Part shown: positions 25,303-33,975 of the stretch, piece by piece
Position numbering within the stretch: position 1 is the first letter of the stretch
Layout of the letters: every line of letters begins with the position of its first letter
DNA from: Fibrobacter succinogenes
GTDB taxonomy: Bacteria; Fibrobacterota; Fibrobacteria; Fibrobacterales; Fibrobacteraceae
DNA: 54,910 bases
Assembly (NCBI GenBank): GCA_902791475.1
Contig: CADAWC010000021.1
Coordinates: 1 to 54,910, forward strand
Direction: 5' to 3'
Notes under the pieces: model-generated
Databases searched by the model: none
What the model was told of the DNA's origin: nothing
Seen by the model: the letters and a program-made list of their open reading frames with translations, nothing else
Translations under genes and position numbers: made by a program

Positions 25303-26869
25303 ACTTCATCACACGTATCGTCGCGGAGCCGTTACGGGACTTCACGAGATACGTGCCTTTTTGTTTTACGAGAGCGCGGACTTTCTGCGAAACATCTTGA
25401 GCCGATGCAGCATCGACACGGCCAACATGCGCCCCAAGCATATCAAATACATCGTATGTTTGCGGGCCTGATGACGCCACAAATTTCGGATGAATGGCAA
25501 GCGACCGATCTTCAATTTCAATCCAGTCAATGTTCACGTAGTTGCTTGTAATCAAGAGCTTCAGCACATGCTCGCCCTCAGTCAATTCCACCTGACCTAA
25601 TTCCAGTCTTTCATAGACGTCCCACTCATCGCCCGTTTTTGGAACCTTCGTTGAAGGGACAATTTCCTTGTCGTCCAGAAGCAAGCTGAAGCTAGACGAT
25701 TCCGTACCAGAAGCCACATTCGCAGTGATGTAGAACTTTCCATCACGTCTCACATTCAAGGTATATTCTAGCCATTCGCCTTCTTGCGTGTAACCAAGGG
25801 CATAGTTGTCACCGCCCTTATAAATATCCACGCCGTCCTTGCGGTACTCGCCGCCCCTGTTTTCGGAATCTTTATCCGAGTACGAGGAATTGCCCGTGCC
25901 GACGCCATTGATGTCGTAGTTTTCAGCTTCGATCTTGCCAGGAATCGTGGCCGCATCGCCTGCGACAACGCTATCGCCTTCTACCTTGCCAAACGGCTTT
26001 TGCGGAACAGGTTCCACGGGCTTGCGGTTCACCGCCTTGAGCATCTGCGCCGCATAGCGCTTGCCAAGTTCGACATAACCATCATGATCGAAATGATACC
26101 GGTCTACGCCATTGCCCTTCAAATTTTCGGAAGAGGCATAATAAGTATTGTCCATGGAATTCGGAAGTTTGGAGACTCGGTCAGAATAGCAGCACCCAGT
26201 ACGCAAAAGTTCCCCCGCCACAAACGGCACCGTATCGGAACTCATGTCGAGCGCCTTGAGGATATCATCGCGAGTTTTCTTGACAATTTTCGGCCAGTCC
26301 GAATAGCCTCCATCCGTTTCACCCTGGTGGAAAATGAAGCCCTTGATGACGCCCTTTTCTTGCGCCTTTTTCGCGATGTCGATAATCAACTTCGTCACAT
26401 TGCCATCGCTTGCATATTCCTTCGCAAAATTCTTGAGCCAATCTTCAGACGACGAGAGATAACTCTGATATTGATCCTGGTCAAAAAGCTTGATGCTTGC
26501 GCCACCCACAGCCACCGGGATAATCCCGATGGTCACGTCAGGCATGCTATCCGCCATCGTACGGCCAAACCAGTCCGCCACAGAAATCGTGTTGCCACAG
26601 TTAAAGAGCGAGGGCACCGCCGGGTAGACATCGCCGATCGTGTTACGCCCCTTGCCCGAGCATTTTTGCGTCGCGAAAATCTTGAAACGAGAATTTTCGA
26701 CCTTGTCCGCGCTCTGAGCGTCAGCCGTGCCGCCCATATTGGACTGCCCGTACGCAATGTAAATGTGGAAATTCGGGTCCGGAGCTGCCTCGGAAGGAGC
26801 CGCACCAAACAGCACAAAGCCCGCGGCAACGCATGCCACGGACGCAAAACCAGAAAGTTTATTAAACAT
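25301..26869 (-). CDS. Secreted carbohydrate acetyl esterase with CBM6-like module and sorting-like tail
   Basis: 522 residues from the ATG at 26869, which has AAAGGGA nine nt upstream; ATG 26875 and TTG 26899 are alternatives. A signal peptide (cleavage near PSEA-AP) precedes an SGNH-type esterase of the sialate O-acetylesterase/CE6 kind: Ser43 in YGQSNMGG, HQGETDG, and the Asp/His block DRYHFDHDGY near residue 265. A CBM6-like domain follows (IEAENYD at about 310 to VNIDWIEIED at about 450). The last 60 residues contain FDMLGAHVGRV and end TIRVMK, a basic sorting-like tail. Removal of acetyl groups from xylan is the likely role. Confidence 0.85.
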   Translation of the reverse strand: MFNKLSGFASVACVAAGFVLFGAAPSEAAPDPNFHIYIAYGQSNMGGTADAQSADKVENSRFKIFATQKCSGKGRNTIGDVYPAVPSLFNCGNTISVADWFGRTMADSMPDVTIGIIPVAVGGASIKLFDQDQYQSYLSSSEDWLKNFAKEYASDGNVTKLIIDIAKKAQEKGVIKGFIFHQGETDGGYSDWPKIVKKTRDDILKALDMSSDTVPFVAGELLRTGCCYSDRVSKLPNSMDNTYYASSENLKGNGVDRYHFDHDGYVELGKRYAAQMLKAVNRKPVEPVPQKPFGKVEGDSVVAGDAATIPGKIEAENYDINGVGTGNSSYSDKDSENRGGEYRKDGVDIYKGGDNYALGYTQEGEWLEYTLNVRRDGKFYITANVASGTESSSFSLLLDDKEIVPSTKVPKTGDEWDVYERLELGQVELTEGEHVLKLLITSNYVNIDWIEIEDRSLAIHPKFVASSGPQTYDVFDMLGAHVGRVDAASAQDVSQKVRALVKQKGTYLVKSRNGSATIRVMK

Positions 26870-26898
26870 TCCCATATATCCCTTTGGGTTAAACAACA

Positions 26899-26968
26899 AT
26901 TATAAATTATACAGGAATGAGGCTAAGCGCGCGACTGCCCCGAGAAAAACTATAGACAGTTTGTCTAT
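26899..26968 (-). promoter_or_regulatory. Putative promoter and operator of the esterase gene
   Basis: Two TATAAT sequences (minus strand, 26899-26904 and 26906-26911) lie about 30-40 nt before the start codon and could be a -10 box. About 45 nt further upstream ATAGACA and TGTCTAT form a 7-bp palindrome with a 3-nt centre (26952-26968), a plausible operator. No convincing -35 box is seen. Confidence 0.35.
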
Positions 26969-26989
26969 GCGACTTCGCTGCAGTACAAC

Positions 26990-27018
26990 AAAAGCCCCGT
27001 CGCTTGGACGAGGCTTTT
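26990..27018 (-). terminator. Intrinsic terminator of efp
   Basis: AAAAGCCNCGTC pairs with GACGNGGCTTTT (12-bp stem with one mismatch, 5-nt loop); the T run is provided by the stem end on both strands. It lies 40 nt after the efp stop codon. Confidence 0.75.
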
Positions 27019-27056
27019 AAAGTCGCAATAAGAACGATGGCGAGAGCCGAGCGGTC

Positions 27057-27641
27057 TTATTTCGCGCGTTCGAGGTAAGAACCGTCGCGGGTATCCACGC
27101 GAATCTTGGTGTTGTTTTCGATGAAGAGCGGAATCATCACCTTAGCGCCAGTTTCGAGAGTGGCTTCACGCATCACGTTACCGCTGGTGTTGCCCTGAAC
27201 TGCCGGAGGAGCGTCAACGATCATCAAGTCAACGAAGGTAGGCGGAATCACTTCGATAGGAAGCGTAGCGCCGGACTTCGGGTCCTTCCACCAGGTCACT
27301 TCTACAGTAGCGCCATCGAGGAGCCAGACTTCGCAACCATTGAGAGCTTCCTTGGAGATTTCTTCAGTTTCCTGAGTTTCACTGTTGAGGAAATACCAAG
27401 TAGAACCGTCGTTGTAGAGGTAGGTCATTTCGGTGTAGGTCACATCAGCTTCTTCCACCGTATCACCGCTCTTCCAGGTGCGTTCGAGAGTACGGCCAGT
27501 CACCAAGTTCTTGATACGAACGCGGTTAAAAGCCTGACCCTTACCCGGCTTCACAAACTGGTTTTCGATGATTTCATACGGCTGACCATCAACCATGATT
27601 TTCAATTTTTTACGGAATTCGTTGGTGCTTACAGTACCCAT
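27057..27641 (-). CDS. efp: Translation elongation factor P
   Basis: 194 residues. EF-P relieves ribosome stalling at polyproline stretches. The N-terminal KOW-like domain carries the tip loop KPGKGQA with Lys34, the residue that is beta-lysylated in EpmAB-containing bacteria. The OB domains follow, including DLMIVDAPPAVQGNT and the C-terminal block IRVDTRDGSYLERA. Its start is only 41 nt from the divergent start of the epmB-like gene, so the two share a tiny promoter region. Polyproline targets exist in this genome, for example the Pro-rich secreted protein at the left end of the window. Confidence 0.96.
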   Translation of the reverse strand: MGTVSTNEFRKKLKIMVDGQPYEIIENQFVKPGKGQAFNRVRIKNLVTGRTLERTWKSGDTVEEADVTYTEMTYLYNDGSTWYFLNSETQETEEISKEALNGCEVWLLDGATVEVTWWKDPKSGATLPIEVIPPTFVDLMIVDAPPAVQGNTSGNVMREATLETGAKVMIPLFIENNTKIRVDTRDGSYLERAK

Positions 27642-27682
27642 ATTATCCTCTTTTGGTTTTTGATTCTAAATTTAGCAATATA

Positions 27683-28651
27683 ATGGACAATTCTGTTAAA
27701 ACCTTCACGCATATTTCTGAATTTTTAGACTATTTGGGCAATGATTTTATCGGTTTGACAAGCGAAATGCGCGCAAACCTCGACCAAGAGCCCACGTTCG
27801 CATTCAACTGTTCCAAGCACTACGCCGACCTCATCAAGAATTCGGCCGAGCCCGTCAAACTGCTACGCGAGGTTCTACCAAGCAAGGACGAACTCAAGGA
27901 AGCCCCCGGCTTTGTCGATGACCCTGTGGGCGACCTCCCCGCCGGCAAGTCCGAATGCATCTTGCAAAAGTACGACAACCGAGCCCTCATCGTTTCGACT
28001 TCTGCCTGCGGTGTGCGCTGTAGATTCTGCTTCAGACGCAATTATCCCTTCCAGGACACACAGAATATCGCGAGTGAAGTTTCGAACTGGCTGGATGTCC
28101 ATACGAGCATTTGGGAAGTCATCCTCTCGGGCGGAGACCCGCTCACGCTTGGGCCGGGACCGTTCCGCGACCTCATGGAAGCAATTGCATTCCACCCGTC
28201 TGTGACGACGCTCCGCATCCACACGCGACTCCCGATCATGAGACCGGACCTCGTGATGCAGCATTTTGAACTTTTGCGTGAACTCCCCGCACGATTCAAT
28301 TGTGTGCTCGTGGTGCACGTGAACCACCCCGACGAACTAGACGAAGAATCCGCCGCCGTTTTCGCACAACTTAAATTCAGCGGTTGGACACTCTTGAACC
28401 AGAGCGTTCTTTTGAAAGGCGTGAACGATGACGCAGAAACGCTCGAACGCCTGTGCCGCAAGCTGTTTACGCAAGGAGTCCTCCCCTACTACCTTCACCA
28501 GCTCGACCATGCGAAGGGCGTCGCCCATTTTGAAGTCAGCGACGAACGCGCCCGCGAACTCATCGCGCAAATACGCACAAAACTCCCCGGCTACCTCGTA
28601 CCGAAACTCGTTCGAGAAATCGCCGGGGAAAAAAGCAAGACGCCGGTGTAG
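27683..28651 (+). CDS. epmB: EpmB-type radical SAM lysine 2,3-aminomutase (EF-P modification)
   Basis: 322 residues from the ATG at 27683. The radical SAM cysteines are in CGVRCRFCFRRNYPF. SGGDPLTL and the RIHTRLPIMRP strand are hallmarks of the KamA/EpmB family, and the shortened C-terminus matches EpmB better than catabolic KamA. EpmB makes (R)-beta-lysine, which EpmA attaches to EF-P. The divergent position next to efp supports that role. EpmA is not in the window. A plain KamA-like function cannot be fully excluded. Confidence 0.87.
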   Translation: MDNSVKTFTHISEFLDYLGNDFIGLTSEMRANLDQEPTFAFNCSKHYADLIKNSAEPVKLLREVLPSKDELKEAPGFVDDPVGDLPAGKSECILQKYDNRALIVSTSACGVRCRFCFRRNYPFQDTQNIASEVSNWLDVHTSIWEVILSGGDPLTLGPGPFRDLMEAIAFHPSVTTLRIHTRLPIMRPDLVMQHFELLRELPARFNCVLVVHVNHPDELDEESAAVFAQLKFSGWTLLNQSVLLKGVNDDAETLERLCRKLFTQGVLPYYLHQLDHAKGVAHFEVSDERARELIAQIRTKLPGYLVPKLVREIAGEKSKTPV

Positions 28652-28772
28652 ATTAGACGAAAGAGAGCGGCTTTGCCGCAGTGGTTAGTGATTAGTAAAC
28701 AGTGGTTAGAGAATTCGTAGTGAGCATGCGATTGTTTAGAACCAATAGCCGATGCAACTGCACCGGCAACAA
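28652..28772. repeat. Intergenic region with heptamer relics (copy e)
   Basis: After the epmB stop codon come AGACGAA/AGAGAGC units, a small GCGGC/GCCGC hairpin, then GGTTAGT-GATTAGT-type units (about 28681-28711). This looks like a decayed member of the heptamer element family seen in larger form elsewhere. No gene. Confidence 0.55.
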
Positions 28773-30647
28773 TTAATAAGATTTTCTTTCGCGTCCGAGA
28801 ATTCCATTAATGCAATCCTCAAATTCAGTGTCATTACGCTTTCTAATCTCGTACGCTCCCGATTCCATTTCTTTTAGATAGGGAGCATTTTCTTCACGGC
28901 ACTGTTCTTGCGTAATATTTGGAATTTCACGGTTATATGCATTGCAAACAACATTACCCGATGTCAATGTTACAGACACACTATCCTTTATTTTCGCATA
29001 ATTCAATTTCAAATCAAAAGAGTGTCCCTCATAAGTAAACTTCATACTCCTATTCGTTTTTTCTTGCACTGTAATTCCATAATCTTCAGCTAAAGATTCA
29101 ACATTCCGACCACCATAGAATGGAGTTTCAATCTGAATGGAGTTTTGACTGTCCAAGAACATGAATAATTCTTCGACAAAAACGGATTTCATGTAATCAT
29201 AGTCCGCGAGCTCTGCAATATAGAACTCCGTTTTTCCATTATCTATTTTTACAAAATCCTCATCGGCATCATTCAAGCAACCCATTTCACCTTTAGCATC
29301 AATCAGTCTGCACGGCAAAATTTTCCAGATTCCATCAAGCTTTCCAGACGATCCTCCAACAAGGAATATCGTCTCTGTCGATTCAAAACCGTCATTACCA
29401 TCTGCATAGAGTACCGCCGGCCGTGTAAGCGCCAAAGTATCGCCGCGGAAGCCATAGGCATACGTATTTGAATCACCGTAATAGAAATCAGGGTCATACA
29501 TAAATGATTCGCCTTTCTTGAGGCATCCACCCACTTGTTCATCAACAAACGTTAACGAGTCTTGAGTTTCATTAACAAGAGCTTTACCGGAATACACCAT
29601 ACGAGCCGATGCAAAACCAGCCAGCACATCAACATTTCCAGAGTCCGCACTTGTAGATGTCTTTATCTCGCTTTCAAGAATCCCCTTGACGCATTTTTCA
29701 AATTCAGGACGATTATCCTTTTTATATTGCGACGCATGCGCATCTGAATCCCAATTTTCTGCGTTAAATTCCATATAAGGTGCATTTTCTTCGCGGCATA
29801 ATTCAGGCGGGACGTTTTTCTTCCTGCTATAATTACCAACACATGTCGTTCCATTAGACGAGAGCGTCACCGCCACGGTATCGCTATAGCGGACAAAATC
29901 TAATTTCAAGTCAAACGAGCGACCTTCATGCGTAAACTTCATGCTCTTATTCGTTTTTTCTTGAACTGTAATCCCATATTTCTCTGGGCTATTGTTGTTA
30001 GTACGTGAATAGAAAACATCTTCGAACACAATGGAGCTTTTATTGCTCAAGAATCGGAATACTTGACCTACAAAATCCGAGTTCATATAATCATAGTTTG
30101 GCACATCACCAGCACGGAATTCTACGTTGTCTCCATCGATTTTAATAAACTTTTCATAAGCATCGTTATTACAGTAATGAACTCCATCAAGATAAAAGCA
30201 CGGTTGCGAACGCCAAGTGCCATCCAACACGCCAGAGGTTCCGCCAACGAACTGAACAGTCTCAAGCTCTTTTGTATTTTTATCTTCGTAAATAGAAGAA
30301 AGCTGTAAAGTATCATTACGGAAATTATAGGCCAAGCGATTTGTATCTGCAGAATAATAGTCTGGATTATAGAAAATCGTTCCATTACGCTTAATGCAGC
30401 CACCGAAAACTTCAGTTACAAATGTTACAGAATCCTTGGATTCATCAACATGAGCCTTGCCCATTCCCGTCACACGAGCAGAAGCAAAAGCCGTTTGCAC
30501 ATCAATGATTCCGCCATCATCATTCGATGATGTATTCGTGTCCTCGGTAAAGCCGGAACACCCCGCAAGTAGCGTAATCCCCGAAAGAACCGTTGCGCAA
30601 GCAAGGCTCATGGCAAATATATTTTGCATCAGATTATTCTTTTTCAT
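28773..30647 (-). CDS. Lipoprotein with two tandem copies of an unrecognised domain
   Basis: 624 residues from the ATG at 30647, which has GGAG eight nt upstream. A lipobox (LLAGC) follows the signal peptide. The body is two diverged copies of one roughly 290-residue unit: copies share FASARVTGMGKAHVDESKDS-like openings, a GGC(I/L)K strand, FVGG(T/S)SG, and a YGITVQEKTN(K/R)SMKFT block, ending with an REENAPY motif. Paired cysteines recur at matching places. I do not recognise the domain. Its start lies inside the end of the TIGR02147 gene, so the two are translationally coupled. AT-rich compared with neighbours. Confidence 0.78.
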   Translation of the reverse strand: MKKNNLMQNIFAMSLACATVLSGITLLAGCSGFTEDTNTSSNDDGGIIDVQTAFASARVTGMGKAHVDESKDSVTFVTEVFGGCIKRNGTIFYNPDYYSADTNRLAYNFRNDTLQLSSIYEDKNTKELETVQFVGGTSGVLDGTWRSQPCFYLDGVHYCNNDAYEKFIKIDGDNVEFRAGDVPNYDYMNSDFVGQVFRFLSNKSSIVFEDVFYSRTNNNSPEKYGITVQEKTNKSMKFTHEGRSFDLKLDFVRYSDTVAVTLSSNGTTCVGNYSRKKNVPPELCREENAPYMEFNAENWDSDAHASQYKKDNRPEFEKCVKGILESEIKTSTSADSGNVDVLAGFASARMVYSGKALVNETQDSLTFVDEQVGGCLKKGESFMYDPDFYYGDSNTYAYGFRGDTLALTRPAVLYADGNDGFESTETIFLVGGSSGKLDGIWKILPCRLIDAKGEMGCLNDADEDFVKIDNGKTEFYIAELADYDYMKSVFVEELFMFLDSQNSIQIETPFYGGRNVESLAEDYGITVQEKTNRSMKFTYEGHSFDLKLNYAKIKDSVSVTLTSGNVVCNAYNREIPNITQEQCREENAPYLKEMESGAYEIRKRNDTEFEDCINGILGRERKSY

Positions 30648-31470
30648 TTTTTTCTCCAACTTGTTTGCTCAATGGAAAGAGCTGTAAATTCATTCGATAA
30701 ACGCGATCGTAACTTTTCACGTTCGATACGATTTCCACTACTTTTTTGCGGAAGGCATCAAGTTCTGCTGCTAGGCGCTCATAAGCTTCTCGGTCAAGGC
30801 CCATCGTCATGCCCGAAATGTGGCGATATTCACGCGTATACCGTTCCAGAGATTCAGCCGCCAAATGCGCATATTGCTTTTGCATATTGACGACCGTCGC
30901 CGAGATAACTTCACGAGAGCTCGAAACACCTTCGCTTGTTTGCACGTAATTTCCGCATTCATCTCTTTTCAAGAGCCCAAGCGATTCCTGAAGTTCCAAG
31001 GATTCACGAGCTTCGGCAGCTGAAATGGCAGGCACAAGAGCATGTCCCATTTCAAGAGGCGTTGCGCCCTTCATAATCGGGGCAAGTTCCCGGAGCGCAG
31101 GGTTTGCCCACGACGAAAAATATTCAAACGACTTTGCTTCCAAAAATTCCACACGGTTTTCGCTAGCAATTTTCATCATCCGCTCAAAAGCGACTTGACG
31201 GACTTCAGAGCGAGCGGAATCGCAAAATTCGACCATCGCACGAAAATATTCTGCTTGCGCACCAGACAAGTTCATCGCCGGCAAGACCTTTTCAACAGCA
31301 ACTTTTGAAAGTCGCGTTTTACCGTCGCAAACAAGTTTCAAAAATCCCGAAGACGAAAATCCCGCAAGTTTTGCAAACTCGCGCCACGTAAATGCGGAAC
31401 ACTTTTTACGGCTCTCGTAAAAATCTCGCATGTATTCGCGGTAATCTCTATATTCAAAAACAGATTTCAT
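30634..31470 (-). CDS. TIGR02147-family regulator-like protein
   Basis: 278 residues. The opening FEYRDYREYMRDFYESRK followed by a helix-turn-helix-like segment (FTWREFAKLAGFSSSGFLKLV) and the later EARESLELQESLGLLKRDE winged stretch fit the TIGR02147 family, a paralogous family characteristic of Fibrobacter and a few other lineages, thought to be transcriptional regulators. The C-terminal RHISGMTMGLDREAYERL block is also typical. It overlaps the downstream lipoprotein gene by 14 nt, so regulator and lipoprotein form one unit. The target is unknown. Confidence 0.82.
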   Translation of the reverse strand: MKSVFEYRDYREYMRDFYESRKKCSAFTWREFAKLAGFSSSGFLKLVCDGKTRLSKVAVEKVLPAMNLSGAQAEYFRAMVEFCDSARSEVRQVAFERMMKIASENRVEFLEAKSFEYFSSWANPALRELAPIMKGATPLEMGHALVPAISAAEARESLELQESLGLLKRDECGNYVQTSEGVSSSREVISATVVNMQKQYAHLAAESLERYTREYRHISGMTMGLDREAYERLAAELDAFRKKVVEIVSNVKSYDRVYRMNLQLFPLSKQVGEKNEKE

Positions 31471-31689
31471 AATTCTTAATCAGCTTTATCTGCTTTAAAA
31501 ATAAAATTAATTCATGCAAAAATAAATACCAATGAAACAAAATTTGATATTTTCTTTAAATTTTAGCAATTTTATCAACAAATCAATTATTTTTACACCA
31601 GTATAAGAAACATAATGTTTCATATAAAAAATTCTCGCCCAGCATCGACTGAGGCGAGGAAAAAGTGACGTCATTCCGAATTTACGGCG
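31471..31689. other. AT-rich intergenic region upstream of the TIGR02147 gene
   Basis: About 219 nt. Apart from the terminator at 31624-31658 it is AT-rich without an open reading frame; it should hold the promoter of the regulator-lipoprotein unit. Confidence 0.5.
31624..31658 (-). terminator. Intrinsic terminator of dcuB
   Basis: CTCGCC and GGCGAG form a 6-bp stem with a 13-nt loop; on the minus strand the stem is followed by AATTTTTTAT. It lies about 30 nt after the carrier stop codon. Confidence 0.7.
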
Positions 31690-33060
31690 CTAGTAGATCA
31701 GCTTTACAAGCAACGTTCCGACAATCGTCGAAACAATGACGCTTACCATGCCCGGCCGCATAAAGCTGTGGTTCAGCAAGTACTTGCCGATGACGGTCGT
31801 GCCCGAACGGTCGAAGTTCACGGTCGCAATGTCGGACGGATAATTCGGGATGAAGAAGTAACCATAAACACTCGGGAGCACGCCCAACAGCACAGGGCCT
31901 TCGATGTTGAGGCTATAGGCCAGCGGGAGCATCGCAACCACCACGGCCCCCTGCGAATTGATAAGCACGCTCACCGCAAAGAACGCAAACGCGATTGCCC
32001 ACGGGTAATGCTGCACAATATCCTTGAGCCCGCCCTGCATCACATCCATGTAATTTGCAAAGTAGGTATCGGCAAGCCACGCGATACCATAAATGGCGAC
32101 AACGGCGACCATACCGCTCTGCCACACGGCTCCCGCCACGGCCTTCTTGGGTTCCGCCTTACAACAAAGAACCATGAACGCCGCTGCCGAAATCATCACA
32201 ATTTGGATGATAATGTTCATCGCCAGCGGTTTCATCTGCTCCACGCCATCGACAACCTTGCCCGTCGGAAACTGTGGACGAATATCGTGCCCTGTAATCT
32301 GGCAAATGGAAAACAGCACAATAACGCCAAGAGCCACAAGAAAGATATACACCGCATGTTTTGCCTCTTTCGGGACTTTTTTATCAAGCACGGAAGCCGT
32401 ACTCCCGAACATGTATTCCTTCATCTGCGGGTCCTTGAGGCGCGCCTGGAAAGCCGGGTCCTTATCGAGATCGAGCCCTCGCCTGTACGAAACAGCCGCT
32501 GCCGCCATAATTCCGCAAATGCACGCCGGAATCGTAATCGCGATGACCTGCAAGTTGTTGATTTCAAATCCGTTCTTGTTCGAGATAATGACAAACGAAG
32601 CGACCGCCGCCGCAATCGGCGAACATGTAATGCCCACCTGCGAAGCGACCGAAGCTACGCCGCACGGGCGTTCCGGGCGTATTCCCTTCTTGAGGGAGAT
32701 ATCGCAAATAATCGGCATCAGTGTATAGACCACATGCCCTGTTCCCACGAGCACCGTCAAGAAGAACGTGCAAAGCGGAGCGAGGAACGTAATGTGGTCT
32801 GGATGCCGACGCAATAGGCGTTCTGCAACCTGGATAAGCCAATCCATACCGCCAGAGGCCTGCAAGATTCCCGCACAAGTCACGGCGGCAATGATGATGT
32901 AAATAACGTCTGTAGGCGGGTTTCCCGGTTTCATGCCAAAGCCGAGCACCAGAATGGCAAGACCAATACCCGAAATGGCCCCAAGCGCAAGGCTCCCGTA
33001 ACGCGAACCTACATAAAGCGCCAGAAGCACTATCAACAGCTGAATAATCATCAACGCCAT
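31690..33060 (-). CDS. dcuB: Anaerobic C4-dicarboxylate transporter (DcuA/DcuB type)
   Basis: 456 residues with about ten to twelve membrane helices. The segments VLVGTGHVVYTLMPIICD, KGIRPERPCGVASVASQVGIT, SPIAAAVASFVI and the C-terminal YFFIPNYPSDIATVNFDRSG are hallmarks of the Dcu family. DcuB exchanges fumarate for succinate and DcuA also takes up aspartate; the two cannot be separated by eye. In a succinate-producing fermenter, export of succinate is the natural role. The gene is monocistronic with its own terminator. Confidence 0.9.
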   Translation of the reverse strand: MALMIIQLLIVLLALYVGSRYGSLALGAISGIGLAILVLGFGMKPGNPPTDVIYIIIAAVTCAGILQASGGMDWLIQVAERLLRRHPDHITFLAPLCTFFLTVLVGTGHVVYTLMPIICDISLKKGIRPERPCGVASVASQVGITCSPIAAAVASFVIISNKNGFEINNLQVIAITIPACICGIMAAAAVSYRRGLDLDKDPAFQARLKDPQMKEYMFGSTASVLDKKVPKEAKHAVYIFLVALGVIVLFSICQITGHDIRPQFPTGKVVDGVEQMKPLAMNIIIQIVMISAAAFMVLCCKAEPKKAVAGAVWQSGMVAVVAIYGIAWLADTYFANYMDVMQGGLKDIVQHYPWAIAFAFFAVSVLINSQGAVVVAMLPLAYSLNIEGPVLLGVLPSVYGYFFIPNYPSDIATVNFDRSGTTVIGKYLLNHSFMRPGMVSVIVSTIVGTLLVKLIY

Positions 33061-33197
33061 ATAATCTCCTTCGATGAAGTCTAAATAAAAATATCCTAAA
33101 AATTTTCTTTTTTCAAAAAAAATCTGCTATTGATTCATAAAAACAAAAAAATGCCCGTAATTTCATCCATTACACAGCAAAAAACAGAATAAAGGAG

Positions 33198-33243
33198 ATG
33201 CCCGCTTACTTCGACTGCGCTCAGCACAGGCTCCGGCGGGCAT
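33198..33243. repeat. Dispersed GGGCATGACA palindrome (copy 2, long loop)
   Basis: ATGCCCGC and GCGGGCAT pair as an 8-bp stem around a 30-nt loop, preceded by GGAG and followed by GACA, as in the other copies. Confidence 0.7.
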
Positions 33244-33258
33244 GACAATAAAGATAAA

Positions 33259-33274
33259 GCCCGCTTTCGCGGGC
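33259..33274. repeat. Dispersed GGGCATGACA palindrome (copy 3)
   Basis: GCCCGC and GCGGGC form a 6-bp stem with a 4-nt loop, followed by ATGACA. Confidence 0.65.
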
Positions 33275-33295
33275 ATGACACTCAAGACTTAATAA

Positions 33296-33330
33296 GAGAT
33301 TGCTTCGGCACTTTGTGCCTCGCAATGACG
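33296..33330. repeat. Dispersed GATTGCTTCGGC...GCAATGACG element (copy 1)
   Basis: GCAC and GTGC pair in a small hairpin inside GATTGCTTCGGCAC/GCAATGACG. A relative ending GCGATGACG is found at about 45535-45582. Confidence 0.5.
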
Positions 33331-33379
33331 AGTTCGGCGATTCTCGCGCTTTTCAACTGCGGCGATTCTCGCGACCTTA

Positions 33380-33964
33380 CTACAGCACACCCTTGCTGCT
33401 GGGGACGCCCTTCACGTTGCGGGAGGGTGCAACAGCCATGGCAACGGCACGTGCAAAAGCCTTGAAAATGGATTCCAGACAATGATGATTGTCATTGCCA
33501 TAGAAGAGTTCCACGTGCAAGTTCATGCGAGCATTTTCGCAGAGGCTCTTGAAGAAGTGTTCGAACATGCTAGCTTCAATTCCGCCTGCGGTAGCAGCCG
33601 GGAGCTTCACATTCCAGACAAAGCCGATGCGGTTGCTAAAGTCAATGCACACGCGGCTCAAGGCTTCGTCCATCGGAACAAAGTAAAATCCATAGCGTTC
33701 AATGCCCTTTTTGTCACCGAGGCATTCTACAAGCGCCTGGCCGAGCACAATAGCGATGTCTTCCATGCTGTGGTGCATATCGACTTCGGTATCGCCCTTG
33801 CAGGTCAAATCGAGGTGGAATCCGCCATGTACTTGGAACAAATTCAGCATGTGATCCAAGAAGCCCGAACCCGAGTTTATCTTACCTCTGGAGCAATCAT
33901 CCAGATTCAAGAAAAGTTCAATATCGGTTTCACTCGTCTTACGAGAAATCTTAGAAGAACGCAT
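33380..33964 (-). CDS. hisB: Imidazoleglycerol-phosphate dehydratase
   Basis: 194 residues, the monofunctional form without the phosphatase domain. It performs the sixth step of histidine synthesis. The manganese-binding motifs are GFLDHML, DMHHSMED and DNHHCLESIFKAFARA, and the ESxFK-type end matches the family. It is the last gene of the lptD-maf-rodZ-hisB operon, 11 nt after rodZ. No other his gene is near, so it is detached from a his operon. Confidence 0.95.
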   Translation of the reverse strand: MRSSKISRKTSETDIELFLNLDDCSRGKINSGSGFLDHMLNLFQVHGGFHLDLTCKGDTEVDMHHSMEDIAIVLGQALVECLGDKKGIERYGFYFVPMDEALSRVCIDFSNRIGFVWNVKLPAATAGGIEASMFEHFFKSLCENARMNLHVELFYGNDNHHCLESIFKAFARAVAMAVAPSRNVKGVPSSKGVL

Positions 33965-33975
33965 CTTAGCACCTC

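Larger units (their letters stand above)
33061..33379. repeat. Repeat-rich intergenic region between dcuB and hisB
   Basis: This 319-nt gap holds no gene. It has an AT-rich promoter-like part next to dcuB (33061-33190), two copies of the GGGCATGACA palindrome (33198-33247 and 33259-33281), and a GCTTCGGCAC...GCAATGACG element (about 33296-33330). A duplicated GGCGATTCTCGCG stretch follows (33335-33375), ending at the hisB stop codon. Confidence 0.7.
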
